Shown here: positions 36,785-50,850 of the stretch, piece after piece | Numbering within the stretch: the first letter of the stretch is position 1 | Layout of the letters: every line of letters starts with the position of its first letter | Made by a program: the position numbers and the translations under genes | The notes under the pieces: generated by a model | What the model saw: only the letters and a program-made list of their open reading frames with translations | The model's database searches: none | What the model was told of the DNA's origin: nothing | Assembly: GCA_018907035.1 (NCBI GenBank) | Contig: JACCIC010000028.1 | Span: 2,524,001 to 2,588,000 of the forward strand | DNA from: Sycobia sp. Sy_11 | Taxonomy: Eukaryota; Arthropoda; Insecta; Hymenoptera; Epichrysomallidae | DNA: 64,000 nucleotides | Direction of reading: 5' to 3'

Positions 36785-39700
36785 ATATATGTATGTATAT
36801 ATAATGTTGATTTATAAAGTAGTTTCGCTGAAAGCAAAAGTTACTTGAAGCACTATATAATATATATATAAATGTATAATCAGTCATGTTATTTTAATTT
36901 ACTACATAATATTCTTGTTTTCTTCTATTTAAATTGATTTTATAGAAAAAACTTTTCTAATTGAGTATTTGGAAACTTAATTAAATTTTTATCTATCTGT
37001 ATAAATCGCCATATTATTAAATTTCTCTAATGAATACTCATTTTTTCTCATCAGCATATAAATTTAATGTATAGATAAGTATTTGTATTGTAAATAGCAA
37101 GGGTTAAAGGAAAATAATAGCAATAGTAATATTTTACTCCAAAATAACGTCAAATTAATGTTTTTGTAAAAATAAAACGCAAAAAGGAATTTGTATATTA
37201 CGTTTTATTTTGATCTAGATATTAAATAATAATTTCGATTGGAATTAATTCTTATCATTTCAATTCATCGGAATATGCATTCGACTATAGTATTTGAATC
37301 AAATAATTTAATTTGATATGGCAAAATGGAACGCAATAGCGTATTATCCACTTTAATTTTTGAAAGTTCCAATAATTATTTATGTTCGAAAATTTTGATT
37401 TCTCAAGGAGAGAAAGCTCGGGTTTCAAGCGTCCACGTATTCGCCAAGCAAAAAGTCTGAGAATATCTCATCGTACAGCGTGTATTTTCTATTTTTTTTT
37501 TTCATAAAAAAAAAATACGGCAGTCGCACAATATTTACCCGGGCCGTAACGATATGATTGTCTGGAAAAGCCTTTCCCTTTAAGTATACCCGCGCTCTGG
37601 CGTCGAGACAGAACTAACATCGCTCCCCTCCCCCAACCAGATCAACATCTAATCTCTCGGTAAACACGGCTAACCGTCAAACTATACGTTTCAAATCTTC
37701 GCCCCGTATCTCGCCATTCCCCATTATTCCGAGCCGCGTCGTTGCGTTTTATTCTCAAAGTGCGACGCGTATAACGAGAAACAAAAGAAAAAGGAAAAAG
37801 GACGAACCGTAATCCACGTCGCGCGCGAGATTCACCGCGCACTCGCCCCTTCGCCGTCTCCGACGTATGGGCGCGGGGAAACGGCTCGTCCAACGGCAGA
37901 TAAGAAGAAAGAGGGACTTTCGATTTTATCGGGCAGCGTCCGAGAGACGGGACTGCGTTACGACTCTTATTCGGCGCGTGCGGCGAACTCCCTCCCCGCC
38001 CGAGCGGGACCTTATTCGCGAGTCGAGTGGCCGCTCTCTCGCCGGCGGCGTTAAACTTTCACCTGCGCTGGCAGATCTCAATCGCGACGGGGACGGCCGC
38101 GACGACTGTCCCGCTCGCCGAGCGTGTGTTTCGGCAGCGCCGAATCGCTCGGCGATGAATCCCGGCCGTTCGATGGACTCGCCGCTCGGCTCTTTCTTCC
38201 GCCCCCCCCCTCCGCCCTCCTGTCCTTCGTCGCATTTGGACGGATTCTTGGCGATACTAGTTACATTAGTCGGCGTTTGCATCCAGCGCTGGCCACGTTT
38301 TGGGACGAAGGCGCGGGGGGAGGGGCGCGCCCGTCAAGTGCGCCGATCGCCGGCTATCGGGAGTCGCGTGCAATTAAGGCGCGGTGGGAAAATTTACGAG
38401 CGCCGCCGGCGCTCGTCGGCGAGAAAGAAGCCGTTAAAAAGCCGGCGTGCGCTCGCGCGCACGACCAGCCGCGCCGCGATTAATCGTCGCGGGGAGTTAC
38501 CACGCCTCCCCTCTCCACCGCCGCCGAGCACGTGAAGTTTTAGCTGCGCTTTTGCGCCCGCGGGCGGCTTCTTTTATTTCACCTCAATAACAATGTTTAT
38601 GTAGCTATGTTGAGCTAGGTGGCTCGGTGCGCGCGCGCACACCGTGAATTTCAGCCCGCGCTCGTATCGGCGCGGCTCCATATATGATTTTATACGTGGA
38701 ATAAAGAGAGCTTTATGTTATGGCGCTCGGTTAGTTTCTGCCGAACGCTGCGCCGCTTGCGAAATGGCCCGTTACTCTGCTAAATTTTCGCACATTTTTT
38801 ATTTTCAACATTTTTATTGAATGGAACAATTTTTTTTTTTTTTTAAATTAGCTCATATATTGCTGCGTTGATTGTTTAATTGCTCTTGCACTAAACTCTA
38901 GCTGGACCTTTTTCTTTATTATCGTATCGTTTGCTCGGATTTTTGATTTCATAATTTTACAATTTTCCGTTTTCAACAAGAATCTGAATTGCACTCTAAA
39001 ATTTATTTAGAGTTCTCTGTACTTAATGATGAATAAAATAAGACGTAGGGAATTTCTGAGCTGTAAATCGATTATGCTGAAACAACTAAAATAGAATATT
39101 AATGTTTTGTAACGATTAATACAGTGAAAAGAGTATTTAGTAAAATTAAGGATAAATAATAAATTTGTTCAATTTCCTAATCTGCTACTAGATATAAATC
39201 TTCTCGATCAAAGTTCGCGAGCATTTCCTCAATTTACCGACCAATTTCAGTATCGGACATCTATTTGCACCACCGTTGAATTATTCTAGAATTAGAGGTT
39301 ACAACGAACTGTAGCGCGCTTTTCCGAGTAAATACGACGAGCGCCATCAAAACATCGCCACGGAAATATTTTAAGCAGCTCGGCAGCCCGGCAAATATTG
39401 TGAAAACGTAGGGTTGAGGGGGGGGGAGGAGGAGGGAAGACATTTGGCGGTAGAGCAGCGAAAGCGAAAACAGCGGTCGCGACGATTTCGAACGCTAACC
39501 ACGGACTTAACCCGAACCACGGGCCCGAAAACGAAATTGGCCCCGCCGCCCCATCGTCGCGGAACCGCGGCGCCCGCGACCCCGCCGCTCTTACGCTATT
39601 AAACCGCGATTATTGACCCGCATAATTTCAAGACAGTCATGTGAAGTTATGCTAATGGCGTGCCGGCGAATCGAGCGCGCGCGCTCGCGCTCGCGTGTAT

Positions 39701-39799
39701 ACATAACTGACCCCGGGCGCGCCGACCGTCGACCGCAGGAGTTACATAGAGGAGCGAGACTCGCGAACGAGAAGCGCTCGCCTAAAACGTCGCTCGCCT

Positions 39800-39834
<35 letters not shown>

Positions 39835-41209
39835 CGAATGGAGAGCGGGAGAGAGAATAATATTGCTTTACGTCCAGGCAACGCAGAAAGACTTTTGCGC
39901 CCGACCGAAGCTAATCCCGGAATATCCAATTTCGAGTGTCGCCGCGACCGACGTTCGCGCTCCCGTCCGTAGGCCCTCTGTCCCCCCCCCCTCTCTTTCC
40001 AACCTCGTGCGCCTTCCCCATCATGGGAGGCGTCGACGCGCGCGATTTCTATCTTCGATCGCGCGCGCCTGTGTATAAATATGTACGCGTCACTCCGCCG
40101 GCGAGCGCTCGTCACGAAGTGGCAGAAAACAAATACGCTCGGACACCGCGGGGCTTTCTTTTTTTCTTTTTTTTTTTTTTTCGCTCGCCGATGGCCTTTG
40201 TGCGATCGAGATTATTGTTCTGCGCATAATACGCTCCCGGGAGGGTGAGGCGGCGTTCGAGCGGCCGCGATATTGGACTTGAACGGCCGGCCGTGTCTCG
40301 ATGTAATTGCGCAATTTCGGGCTGACCTAAGTGGTGAAATTTTGATACGAAAGAAAGTTCGATACGTGCTGTGTCTTAGAATTCATGGGGCTCCGCTTAA
40401 ACGGCTATCGCTTTCTGAATAACGCGCGTAATAATTCACTTTAGTTCAATGATTCTAAGAAAAAAATAAAACAAATCGACAGGCAGCAAAATGTGGCGTA
40501 AAAACGCTGACAAGAAAAAAAATAAGAAAATAATCCGAGGCTCTTCCCGTTCATTTTCCATTCTGCTCTATTGTGCGAGCGATGCCTCATTAATGAAATT
40601 AATCTTACGTAAGAGAGGCATTCGATCTTTTTTTCTCTTTTTGTTAAGGGGACAGGCACGATTTATTACATTGTTTAGGACCGGTAAAATTAGCGTTACA
40701 TGGGCGGTACTCGCCTCGGCCGTACGTGGCGACTTTCGTAATAAAGCCGCATCGGCGCGACGTTAATCGGTCTCGCGGCGTTTTCGCCAAAATTAGAAGG
40801 CGCACGCGCGCGCGTTTTTCGATTTAAAGCGCTGCCGAGGCGCTCTAGCGCGCGGCCAATGCAGCGCGTGATAATGCGTCCGTCCAGGGAAGGCAAGGAA
40901 GCGAGAGAGAGGGAGAGAGAGAGAGAGAGAGAGAGATTGAGAGAACGAGCCTGATCAATCTGGAAACGGGCGAGCGATCGGAGCAGCGCCAGATGCATAT
41001 AAGTACAATAATAATATCGGAGCGTCGAGCTTGAATAAGCATAATATTAGCAGGTGCAGCGGGAACGGTGTGCGTTTGTGCTCCGTAACGACGGGCGAGG
41101 GACCGCGCCTCCTACTTCGGTGCACGCGCCCGAATCGTAGATCGTAATCGATTCTCAGCAGCGCCTCGCGCATCAGCGACGAGGAGAGAGGCAAGAGAGA
41201 GTTAGCGAG

Positions 41210-41211
<2 letters not shown>

Positions 41212-41258
<47 letters not shown>
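41212..41258. repeat. (AG)n microsatellite
   Basis: Uninterrupted AG repeat of about 23 units, in a 600-bp region with three further AG-rich tracts. Confidence 0.95.
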
Positions 41259-41260
<2 letters not shown>

Positions 41261-42505
41261 GGACCAAGGAGATTATCGGCAGCGTGCAGTTCTGCTGTAT
41301 CGAGACCCGCGCTCTGTCTGGCATCCTTCGATATATCGATCGTAAGCGGAGGGAGGGGAGAAAGAGAGAGAGAGAAACCATAAACGGCACGCGTCAGTGC
41401 TCGTGGATCGCGATCCAAGAAGGAAGAGGAGGAGGGAGAGAAACAGAGAGTGAGAGAGAGAGAGAGAGGTAATTAGACCGCTCCTGGGAAGTTGTAGCCG
41501 CAAAGGTCTCGACTGCTAACGGCCCGCGGGGCTCCTCAGATTTACATTCGATATACAAATTAGATAATATGGCATCTTAACGGGTATCGTTTGTAGTTAG
41601 TTCGTGACGCTACTGTTACATTTTTTTGCCTTCTTAAAGTAATGTTTTGATCAAGATCTGTTCAGTCAATCATACTTTCGTTTCAAGAGGCAATTGTTTT
41701 CGTCAAAAAATTGGTAATAATTGCAAAAAAATCTATATATTTCGGCCGATCGAAAGATAATTTTTTCGATTATAAATCAATAGCTATTATCACAATAATA
41801 ATTAAAATCGTGGTTATGTACAAATTTATCTTAGCTAACTAACTTTTGTTTTATATGGCGCTCCATTATAACAATCGAGAAAATCAGAAAGCTGCATGTA
41901 TTTCTGCCGAAATGCCACTTTATATTTCAATTGTCTGAATTCTCTATGACCTGATCCATCTCATTAATAAATGGAATCGAACGGGACAGTGACTTTAGGG
42001 ATTGAATTAAAAATAGTACAAAAAAGTTTTAATGGTAAGTTACTGTAGAATAATAATATTACTTTCGTACTCAGCAAAATAAGACTGAAGCATATGTAAG
42101 AATATAGCGATCTTAACTTTGATGCGGGAGCGAAATTTATGGCCCATTCGAAGGTTGGCATGAAAATTCAATATATAGAAATAAAAAGAGCGAAGAATTT
42201 CCGTTCGATATATATACATGAGTTTGAAATGAGTTTACAGCTCTAAAGTCATAACTGTATGCTAACTTAATTCTAAACTTCAGATCGAACGTATCGGTTG
42301 AAATAATGCCGATAACAATTCCACGGTTGGAATCGAACCTTCTGTTCAACGGCTTTTAAAACATTCAAGAAAATAAAGATTTACTTTAATGATTAAATCA
42401 TCAAATTATCAATATATTATGATTGAAATAGCTGGATACTAAAAGATTAATTCACTGACAAGAAATGGTAAGTTTGAATAATGTATGAATTACGTGATTA
42501 TTTCG

Positions 42506-42508
<3 letters not shown>

Positions 42509-42568
<60 letters not shown>
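42509..42568. repeat. (AT)30 microsatellite
   Basis: Uninterrupted AT repeat in AT-rich DNA. Confidence 0.95.
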
Positions 42569-42571
<3 letters not shown>

Positions 42572-42870
42572 GACGATCAAAGCCAAGCTAAGAATTCAAT
42601 GATATTGATTATTTATAGGCAACTAAACAAAAATAACAAGTATCTTTTATAATATCATTCCATCAATTAAAAATAAAATTTGTTACAGGTTATAGTGTAG
42701 ATAACAATGACTCATCTATTAATTTCGTAAACAAGAAAATAGAAGCCAACCCGATGAACTAAGCACATTTATTCAAAGTAGAAAACAAAATTAGAAAAAA
42801 AAAACATAAATAAGCAACCTTGTAATGAAAGAACGTAAGGACATAATTCATTTAGTCATTTTGGATAGAT

Positions 42871-43684
42871 TACTACATGTATAGAGAAGCCTTCATACGA
42901 ATCCGTACGAGCCTTTTTCCCTCTAAGGAAAAACTCGATTTTCCACGGAAGAAGCTCGAACGAAAAACAACTTTTTTCCCAGAACGAAGCTTCTTTCTCG
43001 CCGAACTTACGCGGGGGCATCAATCCTTATCGTCCGCGCCCAAGCAGTCCCCCATTTCGCCAGAGACGCGAACGATATCGTTTTAAAATACCTCGTCGTT
43101 ACTTTTGAATTAGAACGCCATTGGTTAATAACGCCGTGATTTATTCGCGCGCGTGATTTACGCCCGTTCGTTCGGCCGCTGTCCCCGGTCGTTCCTCGAC
43201 TGCGACGGTGTCTTTACAAAGGGGGGGGGGGGAAGCGTCGGTTGGGCAATCGGGCGTATGTTCCTCTGCGACCGAAACGCGTACGCGCGCATCGTTTTCG
43301 AAAGAATTGACAGATCGTGGGACGTTTTTTTCCCCCTTTTCCAGGCACGGAGGATACGGCCGCTGCGACGTGAGAGAGAAAGAGAGGGAGAGAGAGAGAG
43401 AGAGAAGTGGTTCGAAACGCTCGCATCAGGTATGTCCGCGAGACATGCAAAAAAACGCGGGTTGAGCATTGACGTTATTGCGAAATAGCGTAGGTGCAGA
43501 CGTCGATACATTCCCAGGCGACTCGATTTAATATATGAAACATTTAAGTACGTAAAATTCATATATTTAGGTAATTATTGTGAATTTGTAATGGTTTTTA
43601 TATAAACATTATTAATTATTCTCTAAAATAAAGATACTATGAAGTCAATATCCTGTAAAGTGTCATTCAAGTGAAAGTAATATG

Positions 43685-43749
<65 letters not shown>

Positions 43750-45244
43750 TTCTAGATTGAACTAATTCAGCTATCGCTGGAAAAAGGAAAACCTCTGCTT
43801 TTCTTTTCAACCGAGATCCCCGTAACAGCTCGAGGACGTATAAAGAAATTCAATGTCGCTGGAGCGTCCATTTTTGCAAACTGAAGTCTGAATGCCGACG
43901 TCCTCTGCCCCCGTTTTTACAGAAATCCACTCCTTTCGTTCCGTCCCGTCTATCTATCCGCTCTATCTCCCGTCTAACTATCCATCTCCTTCGCTCCCGA
44001 TGAATGGCCGTGGGTGTTTCTTCCTTCGTCCCGGCAGTATCGACAGGCTTCTTCACTATGTTCCCTACAATGAATTCAGCTCACGCCTCGGCACCGCTCC
44101 GAGCAGTGTCGACAAGACCCCGGTATAACAAGCTGAATCTCACCCCCCTTCCAACCCTCCTCCTCACCTCCCAACCCATCAGAACGGATCTCTTATACGC
44201 CCTCTCCTCCTTTATTCCCGCGATTGCGATCCCCCGCGCCGTCTTCCCTAACTGCTACGGACGCTCTCGACTCATCCATATTTCTCCACCTCTGGATTTC
44301 GAGAGGATTTTTGCTAATTTACCGATCGCCCAACGGATTCTATTACGCCGACAGCCCCGTCTTATTAGCGCGTACCATTTTTTTTTTGTCGCGAGAGATA
44401 ATTTCGTAAAAATAACTCGGCTGAATTTGGTAAAGATTGGATTGTTTTAGATTATTAATGCATTTTACACAGCTCGCTCATTGTCACAACCTATGTAACA
44501 GCGAAGGAAATGTGTGATAAATATTGAAGTTCTTGGAAATAATTGGCTCCGCAGTAGGTGAGAAGTAATGTTTGAAGCATACGATCTTGCCTAATCGCGC
44601 CTCCCTCTAAAACAGGTGACTTCCGCGTGTTAAAAATAAACATGTAACTATTTGAACGGAAACGCGACGAGTGCGTGTACTTTTAACGATTTACACGCTG
44701 CTAGAATTTCGCCAGTCCCCGCGCGTTCGACCGAGTTCTCATATTCGATTGTATAGCCATCTAGGAGCCCGCCAGGAACTGGGATGCGCGCGTTGATTAA
44801 AACGATCTAATTGGCCTTATCGGCTCGAAATCGCAAGATTTTCCGGATTTTACAATTAATTCCCGACCCCGATCCACCGAATGCTACGCGCGTACGCGCA
44901 GGTGTGCATCGCCGCGTCGTCTCACGCCCGTCTTCCGAGCGTCCGCCAGCGCGCGCTTCGTTAATAAATCCGCGAGGCGATACTTCCTCGCGCTTCACCG
45001 AGCGCGGCCCGCCGGCGCTGGAATGTCCCTCTCTCTCTCTCTTTCCCTCGGCCATATCGCCCGATCCGCCAATCTTTCTCTTTGTACGCTCGAATGACAA
45101 ACTACAGCCGGCCGATCTTATCGGGCATCACGGGCCTTTCGATCTTCATACTCTCTCGATCCCTCGGCGAGCCGCGCCTCGCTCGCTCGCCGTACATTAT
45201 GGCTCTTGTATTTCGCCGATCTCCGCGGCTCTCGATCGCGATCG

Positions 45245-45277
<33 letters not shown>

Positions 45278-45560
45278 GCGACTTCCTTTCTCCCGCAGCC
45301 GTCGTCCTCGTCCTCCTGCTCGTTGGGAGCGTTGTTTTCTCGCTCTGCACCATCCGGGGCCCGGGAGCCGCGCAAAAATCGAGAGCCGCAGGAGAGGAGA
45401 AGGAAAGAAAGTAAATCGGGGCGATCGAGGCGCGGCTCCCCTGCCTCACTCGCACTCCACCTCCATCCCTCTCACTCTCTCTCTCTCTCTCTCTCTTGCG
45501 CGCGCGGCGATCCGTCGCGGGGGAGGCCCGCCGCGCTCCATCGCCGGGGACTCCCCGCGG
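42871..45560. other. Upstream flank of gene 2, GC-rich with repeats
   Basis: No exon recognised. It contains a GC-rich part with a G12 run at 43221-43232, a long imperfect TA repeat (43685-43747) and TC runs at about 45252-45277 and 45471-45496. The largest open frame here (44811-45728) is Pro/Ser/Arg-rich low-complexity sequence across the TC repeats and is not credible as a gene. The last kilobase is CpG-dense and leads into the leader of gene 2. Confidence 0.55.
43685..43747. repeat. (TA)n microsatellite, one G interruption
   Basis: TA repeat interrupted once by G at 43700. Confidence 0.95.
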
Positions 45561-45790
45561 GAACGCGACGGTGCAGCCCCGGGGCCAGCGCTGCCGCCAC
45601 CGTCGCCGCCGTGGTGGGAGAGGACAACTGGAGCTTCCAGGGAGTTAAGTCCGAGCGGCGCGAGTCAGGCGGGACCAGTATCGCGCGGTTTCTTCTGCCG
45701 CGCGCTCTCTCCGACTGCCTCTCCGTGACTCTCGGAGCTCGCTCGGTGTCGCGCAGCTAATCGGCGCCGCGCGGGGCCCAGACGCAAACG

Positions 45791-45823
<33 letters not shown>

Positions 45824-46027
45824 CACGAGGTGGTGTGAACCTGGGCAGCCGGCCGCTTCGAGGAGGGCAATAAGGGCCAGAGCGAGGGGAACGCGGGCGA
45901 TCCCCGGGGGCAGGGTAGTCGGGATCTGAGGGGAGGAGGCGCGAACGGATCCTAGTGGACGCCGACTGCAGCTCGAAAAGGGTGGCTCCGTCTATGCGCC
46001 GCGGTGCGCTGCGCTCGGTGGGAGGAC
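45561..46027 (+). promoter_or_regulatory. GC-rich leader/promoter region of gene 2
   Basis: CpG-dense sequence directly upstream of the proposed start codon. Between about 45540 and 45993 there is no ATG on the + strand, as expected of a long 5' leader or core promoter. It includes an ACG triplet run (about 45788-45813) passing into GGC triplets. One upstream ATG at 45994 opens a different frame and overlaps the main start. No TATA box was found near a plausible start, and the transcription start cannot be placed from sequence alone. Confidence 0.4.
45788..45813 (+). repeat. (ACG)n triplet repeat
   Basis: Run of ACG triplets followed by GGC triplets inside the presumed leader of gene 2. Confidence 0.85.
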
Positions 46028-46051
46028 ATGACGCCGCTCCTCCGCACTCTG
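46028..46051 (+). CDS. Secreted or membrane protein of unknown family, first coding exon
   Basis: ATG at 46028 opens eight codons (MTPLLRTL) ending exactly at a consensus GTAAGG donor, phase 0. Joined to the exon at 61519 it makes a textbook signal peptide: a short polar start with one Arg, then VLTTTILVVSTAA as the hydrophobic core and cleavage region. Cleavage is likely after Ala20 or Ala21. The context GGACATGA is acceptable for initiation. The first exon sits in a GC-rich island with no competing upstream ATG except the one at 45994. The family cannot be determined because the body of the protein lies beyond the window. The link between the two exons is inferred from phase and from the sense of the joined peptide. 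Confidence 0.65.
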
Positions 46052-47697
46052 GTAAGGATGAGTTTGATTTTTATTTTTATATCGACAACGGGTCGGAGGG
46101 GTCTTATTTATTCGCCGGTCGCCTTGCGCGAAGATTGTCGTGAATATTACGTTTTTGGTTTGGAATAATATTCACCATGTCTAAGTAAATTTTGTAGAAA
46201 AATTCTATGGGGTCTTTTAATGTAGTTACTTTTATTTAAAAGTTATTGAAGGAATAATAATTAAGACGATTGTTGTAAATGTTAATTCGATATGATGACC
46301 TTAATTATATCTATATTTGATCCAAATGTTGATAAAATGTAAATGAAAACTACTTTGAATACATAATTCTTAATTTTGTTTTAGTAATAGACATATATTT
46401 TAAAATTTATTAAAATAAATGAAAGAGAAAATGCAAATTTAATTTAAAAAATTTAAACAGTAATCTTATTCAAACCTGCTGAATTGAAAAACTAAGAAAG
46501 GCGAAAATATTCATAGATTGACTGTTGATTTATTAATTAATTTTATTTATTATTTATTAATTTAGTTTCTTGATTTTCAGTAGAATTCGTGCAAATAATT
46601 ATTTATACTGTATATTTTTATAAACAAATTTTAGAAATTAAATATATGTAATTCTTTTGATCAATAAAAATAATATCAAATGTCAATTCTCTTTATGAAT
46701 TTAGATGAATAACAGTTTTAATTCTACGAAATAAGAAAGAGGTCATTCTAATTTATTTGTTGTATTTACATATAAAGCCCCTCGAAGGACGTTCAAAAAA
46801 GTCCTAGTAAACTTTATCACGATACCTATAAAATTATTGTATCTTAAATCGTTCGATCAATCTTCTTTCTAATTAAATTAAGTTCCATATCTTATAATAC
46901 ATGTCGACCTTGTTTACACAAATCTAACGGCAAATACATACACAGGTGAGATATCTCAGATTCTAATCAGAGAAATGCCAAGGTAACAATGCCCCTCACC
47001 TCGAATTAGTATTTATCCCGCCATTACCTTCGCCATAAGTAAACACGTCCGGAAAAGCTCGGTCTTTTTACGAGGCGCAAACTAATAGCGCGCCCGAGCA
47101 CAAAAGACCTTTAAATCCCGACAAACAATGGGGGAGGGGGGAGCGCCCAATTCTCTCGCTAACGGCACGGCTCGGTAGACGTCTTTGAGCCCCCGCCCCT
47201 CTCCCGCACGACCGCCGGCAGATATAATTACAGCTTCCCGTTAGCCCGAAAACACCTGCGCGCGCAGCCGCTCGTTATCGTAGAAAATAGCAGCCACGAG
47301 CGAGCCGTCTCCGCGATCTCGCCCAGGACGACCGCCGCTCGATCCTTCGTTCGTCCGCCCATCGGCGCGCGGAGCCTGGATACGGGCGACTTCTCTATCG
47401 AGCTGAGTCGGGCGACGGGCCTCCTTGCAGCCCGCCGCGTTTCTCCCATTGTCCGCCGCGGCCCCGGCGAGGCGTCGTCCACCCACGCCGGGGGAAAGGA
47501 GCTCATCAATCAGCCTCCGTCCCGGGCCGCGGCGACTCTCGTTCTCGGCTCAGCGGCGAACGCCGCTCGCGTCCCAGTCTGACCCAGTTGTATTAACTTC
47601 CCGCGACATACCCGATATCCCATTAATCTAAATAGCTCTAGCCGGGCGGAGCGGCGAACGCGCTACTCTTTCCGGCGAGCCGACGCCTCTGCCGTGG

Positions 47698-47724
47698 TTG
47701 TTGTTGTTGTTGTTGTTGTTGTTG
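47698..47724. repeat. (TTG)9 triplet repeat
   Basis: Uninterrupted TTG triplets in a GC-rich island of the intron. Confidence 0.95.
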
Positions 47725-47888
47725 CCGGTGCCGCCTGCCCCCCCCCCGCCCCTCGCGGGATGATTTACACCTCTTTTCTCGTTTTCTTTTTCGCTCGTTC
47801 CCGACCGGCCGCGGGCTAAATCAAAAACCGAGAGGGTCGGGAGAAAACTGCCCGACGAGAGACTTAATTTGCGGCGGTGGATGTATAC

Positions 47889-47890
<2 letters not shown>

Positions 47891-47945
<55 letters not shown>
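47891..47945. repeat. (AT)n microsatellite
   Basis: Uninterrupted AT repeat of about 27 units. Confidence 0.95.
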
Positions 47946-47950
<5 letters not shown>

Positions 47951-50561
47951 GATTTTCTCATATCGAAAACAGCTCTCGCGCGCGTACATAGAAAGTACTT
48001 TTTCCACCGCGTCCGTATATACACGCACGCGGGACGCACGTGTGTATCGACTCTCCCCGCTCGCGAGGTGGCTCCCGTTTTTTTTTTTCAAACTCGCCTA
48101 CGCGCCTCCCCGCGGCGCCCGAGCGCCCGTCAACCTTGAAACTAAACTCGGATCGGGAACCGGTCGCGCCGCCTCGGCCGCGCTCTCCCAGCGCCTCCCA
48201 ACCCCCCCCTCCCCTTCCCCCGTGCACTTTCTTCGCGAAACGGGCTTGTTTACCTTTGCGCGAAGGAGGATAGGACCGGGTCGAGTGCATCTCGCGGCCC
48301 CCCGGAGAAAGTCCATCCTCCCCCTCCCCCCGGTTTCGCGCCGCGCGGTCCAATGGATTCCGCGGGTCTCCCGCGCTCTCTCTCCCTCGGTGAACTATTT
48401 GTCTCGATCCTCGCTTTCTGGACGGCGGGGCGGGGGGGTGGAGGGACTCCAAATACGTCCGGAGGGTCCGGTTTCGAAAACTTCTTGAATTTCTGCGCTC
48501 TCTGCGATTTCTGCAACCGCCCCCCCCCACAACCCCCTAGACTCGCTCTTTCTTGTCTCGATGCATCAGAAACGGAACCGCTCTCTTATCGTTAGCCCTG
48601 CTCGGCTACTGCTGATTCCGCAGAAAATGCGGGCAACTACAAAATATACGTATACTCCAAATAGTGCAATATGGTTTGCGGAAGTTATAATTTTAAGACT
48701 GAAACTTCACCTGTCTAACTCCCTATAAATTTACTAGTTATGAAAAAATGATATTCTGATCGTGTGTTTTTTGAAAGCCATGATAGATATGTACCATTAA
48801 ATTTAAATATATGAAGACCGGGGATTAATTAAAGTAGCAAAGTCAAAAGAAACTGAAATAGTCTTACGTCGTCTACGAAATGAGTCTATAAAACATACGT
48901 AGTTATTATCTACATATTAACGGAATATAGAATTTTTTTTATGAATACACCATTTACATTATATTACGGTATTAAACGTGTTAACTTCCGTGTCTTCACT
49001 ATAAGCAATAACTTTCATACTTGGTAAAAAATCATCCTTAAAGCCCATTTTTCACTTATTCACCATGTAGTTGATCTACATATATTTCGTTTAAAGGGAA
49101 AGGATTATGTACAATGTGTATAATAACCCAATTAAAGCTTTTAAGATATTCATTAATTGGTGAGCTTCTAGTAAATTCCTCAGTATAATACATAATTAAA
49201 ATTGCCTTTAACAATAATCAGAATAATCGTTTTATTAACAATCCGATGATACTTATGGCTTAAGTTTTGCGCGTTCAAAATTACATCACAAACATCATCA
49301 TCTTCGAAATTTTCATCAATAAAATTGATCCATTAATTTTAATATGCAAGCTGTCGAGTAAATAATTTAAACGATAATGTTTAGACCTCATTGCTGTAAA
49401 ATCATATCGAATGGAAAATATGATATATTGAAAATGGGCAAAATGATAAGGAAAATTGGATATGTCAGCAAAAAAGTTGTATGTTATAGGCAATGATAAT
49501 AACCAGACAAAATAAAAATATATCCATTTAAAATAATAGGATTTCAATTAGATTCGAGTTGACTAATGACTAAAGGGAATAAATATTTTGTATAAATATA
49601 AAAAATTATCCACATATATATATTTATATTATTTATATATTTATATATTTATATAATCGACGATATTTCTAGATATCAACGTGATTGATATTTATTAGAT
49701 ATTATCTTGATCACTTCGGTAATATTTGCTTTTATAATTACATTTGCAAAATTCCATTATAGATAGACAAATTTATAATACAATCTAAACATCTTGCTTT
49801 CTATTTTTAAAATTTAAAATTTTAGAATTTTAAATTTAATTACCTTAATATATTGAAAAGTTATATCATGATAAATCTATTAATTTATTAATATTCCATT
49901 CGATACAAAGATGACAGATTTCCGAAAAATCAACAGAACTATTGACTTGTAACTTCATATGAGGATAGTTTTATAAACTAACGTAAGAAAAAAATGGAAT
50001 TTGTCTCTAAAATTCTAAATAAAAATTTTTGATTATAAGATCACAACTTATCATATCTGAGTACTGTTGTAATTGTTGTAATGGATTACAAAAAATTCAA
50101 AGAATTCATGATTAAAACGATTCTCAAATCGGATTTGAGGGTATTTCATGGGATATATTTGTATATGTGCTCTCCACAAAATTTAATAATAATAAATGCT
50201 AATAAAATTGATCATTTTCGTTGAATAGTAACTGAAAAGACTTATACGACTTATTATAAAATAAGAGCTATCTTCAGCATACAATTTTTCAGAATTATAC
50301 TGCTAAGAAAGTAAACGAGTAACTTCACAGTATCGAAGTCATATTTTGAATGAATTCATGATTAATATTACGGCATTAATTATCATACAGCAGTCATACG
50401 GCATTGTGGAACATTCAGATATAACTGTGAAACTTTCATCTACTTCAGAGCAATACATTTATATATAACAAGTATCCCAGTTTGTAAAATAATTTTTGTT
50501 GCAATGCTCGGGAGATTTATGTTTTGCCAGTGAAGTGGATCGAGTCGGACAAAGTGATGCG

Positions 50562-50564
<3 letters not shown>

Positions 50565-50608
<44 letters not shown>
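50565..50608. repeat. (TA)22 microsatellite
   Basis: Uninterrupted TA repeat. Confidence 0.95.
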
Positions 50609-50612
<4 letters not shown>

Positions 50613-50792
50613 CGAAACAACTTGAAACGCCCAAGAAAGTATGTCAGAAATGAGAACTATTCTAACTTTCCTGCTCTCGGAGTAAGAGCGGCAATGCGCG
50701 AGAATGAGAAAGAGACGGAGATAGGCCTCTGATCGAACAACCTCTGATTCGAGTTTTCCTTTATATATACATGTATATACACTACATTTCAC

Positions 50793-50793
<1 letters not shown>

Positions 50794-50849
<56 letters not shown>
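50794..50849. repeat. (TA)28 microsatellite
   Basis: Second long TA repeat less than 200 bp from the previous one. The two could pair with each other. Confidence 0.95.

Positions 50850-50850
<1 letters not shown>

Larger units (their letters stand above)
34021..42870. other. Intergenic DNA without recognised genes
   Basis: Positions 34450-35930, 36840-37560, 38790-39250 and 41540-42870 are AT-rich. A weak protein-like minus-strand stretch at 35092-35310 contains an in-frame stop. GC-rich islands lie at about 36000-36700, 37600-38780 and 39250-41530. Islands carry GA repeats at about 39804-39827, 40897-40936, 41212-41258 and 41445-41468, and a TG repeat at 36364-36411. Long frames in the islands lack recognisable domains. 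Confidence 0.6.

Noticed and set aside
36106..36837. 243-codon open frame on the minus strand
   Set aside because: Much of it is translated TA and TG microsatellite (Tyr-Ile and Thr-His runs).
42329..42339. Perfect tRNA-type B-box GGTTCGATTCC on the minus strand
   Set aside because: The flanking bases do not form a T stem, and no A-box or acceptor stem is present at the right distance.
44811..45728. 305-codon open frame on the + strand
   Set aside because: It runs through TC repeats and CpG-dense sequence, has Ser/Arg/Pro low-complexity content, and competes with similar frames on both strands. It contains no recognisable domain.
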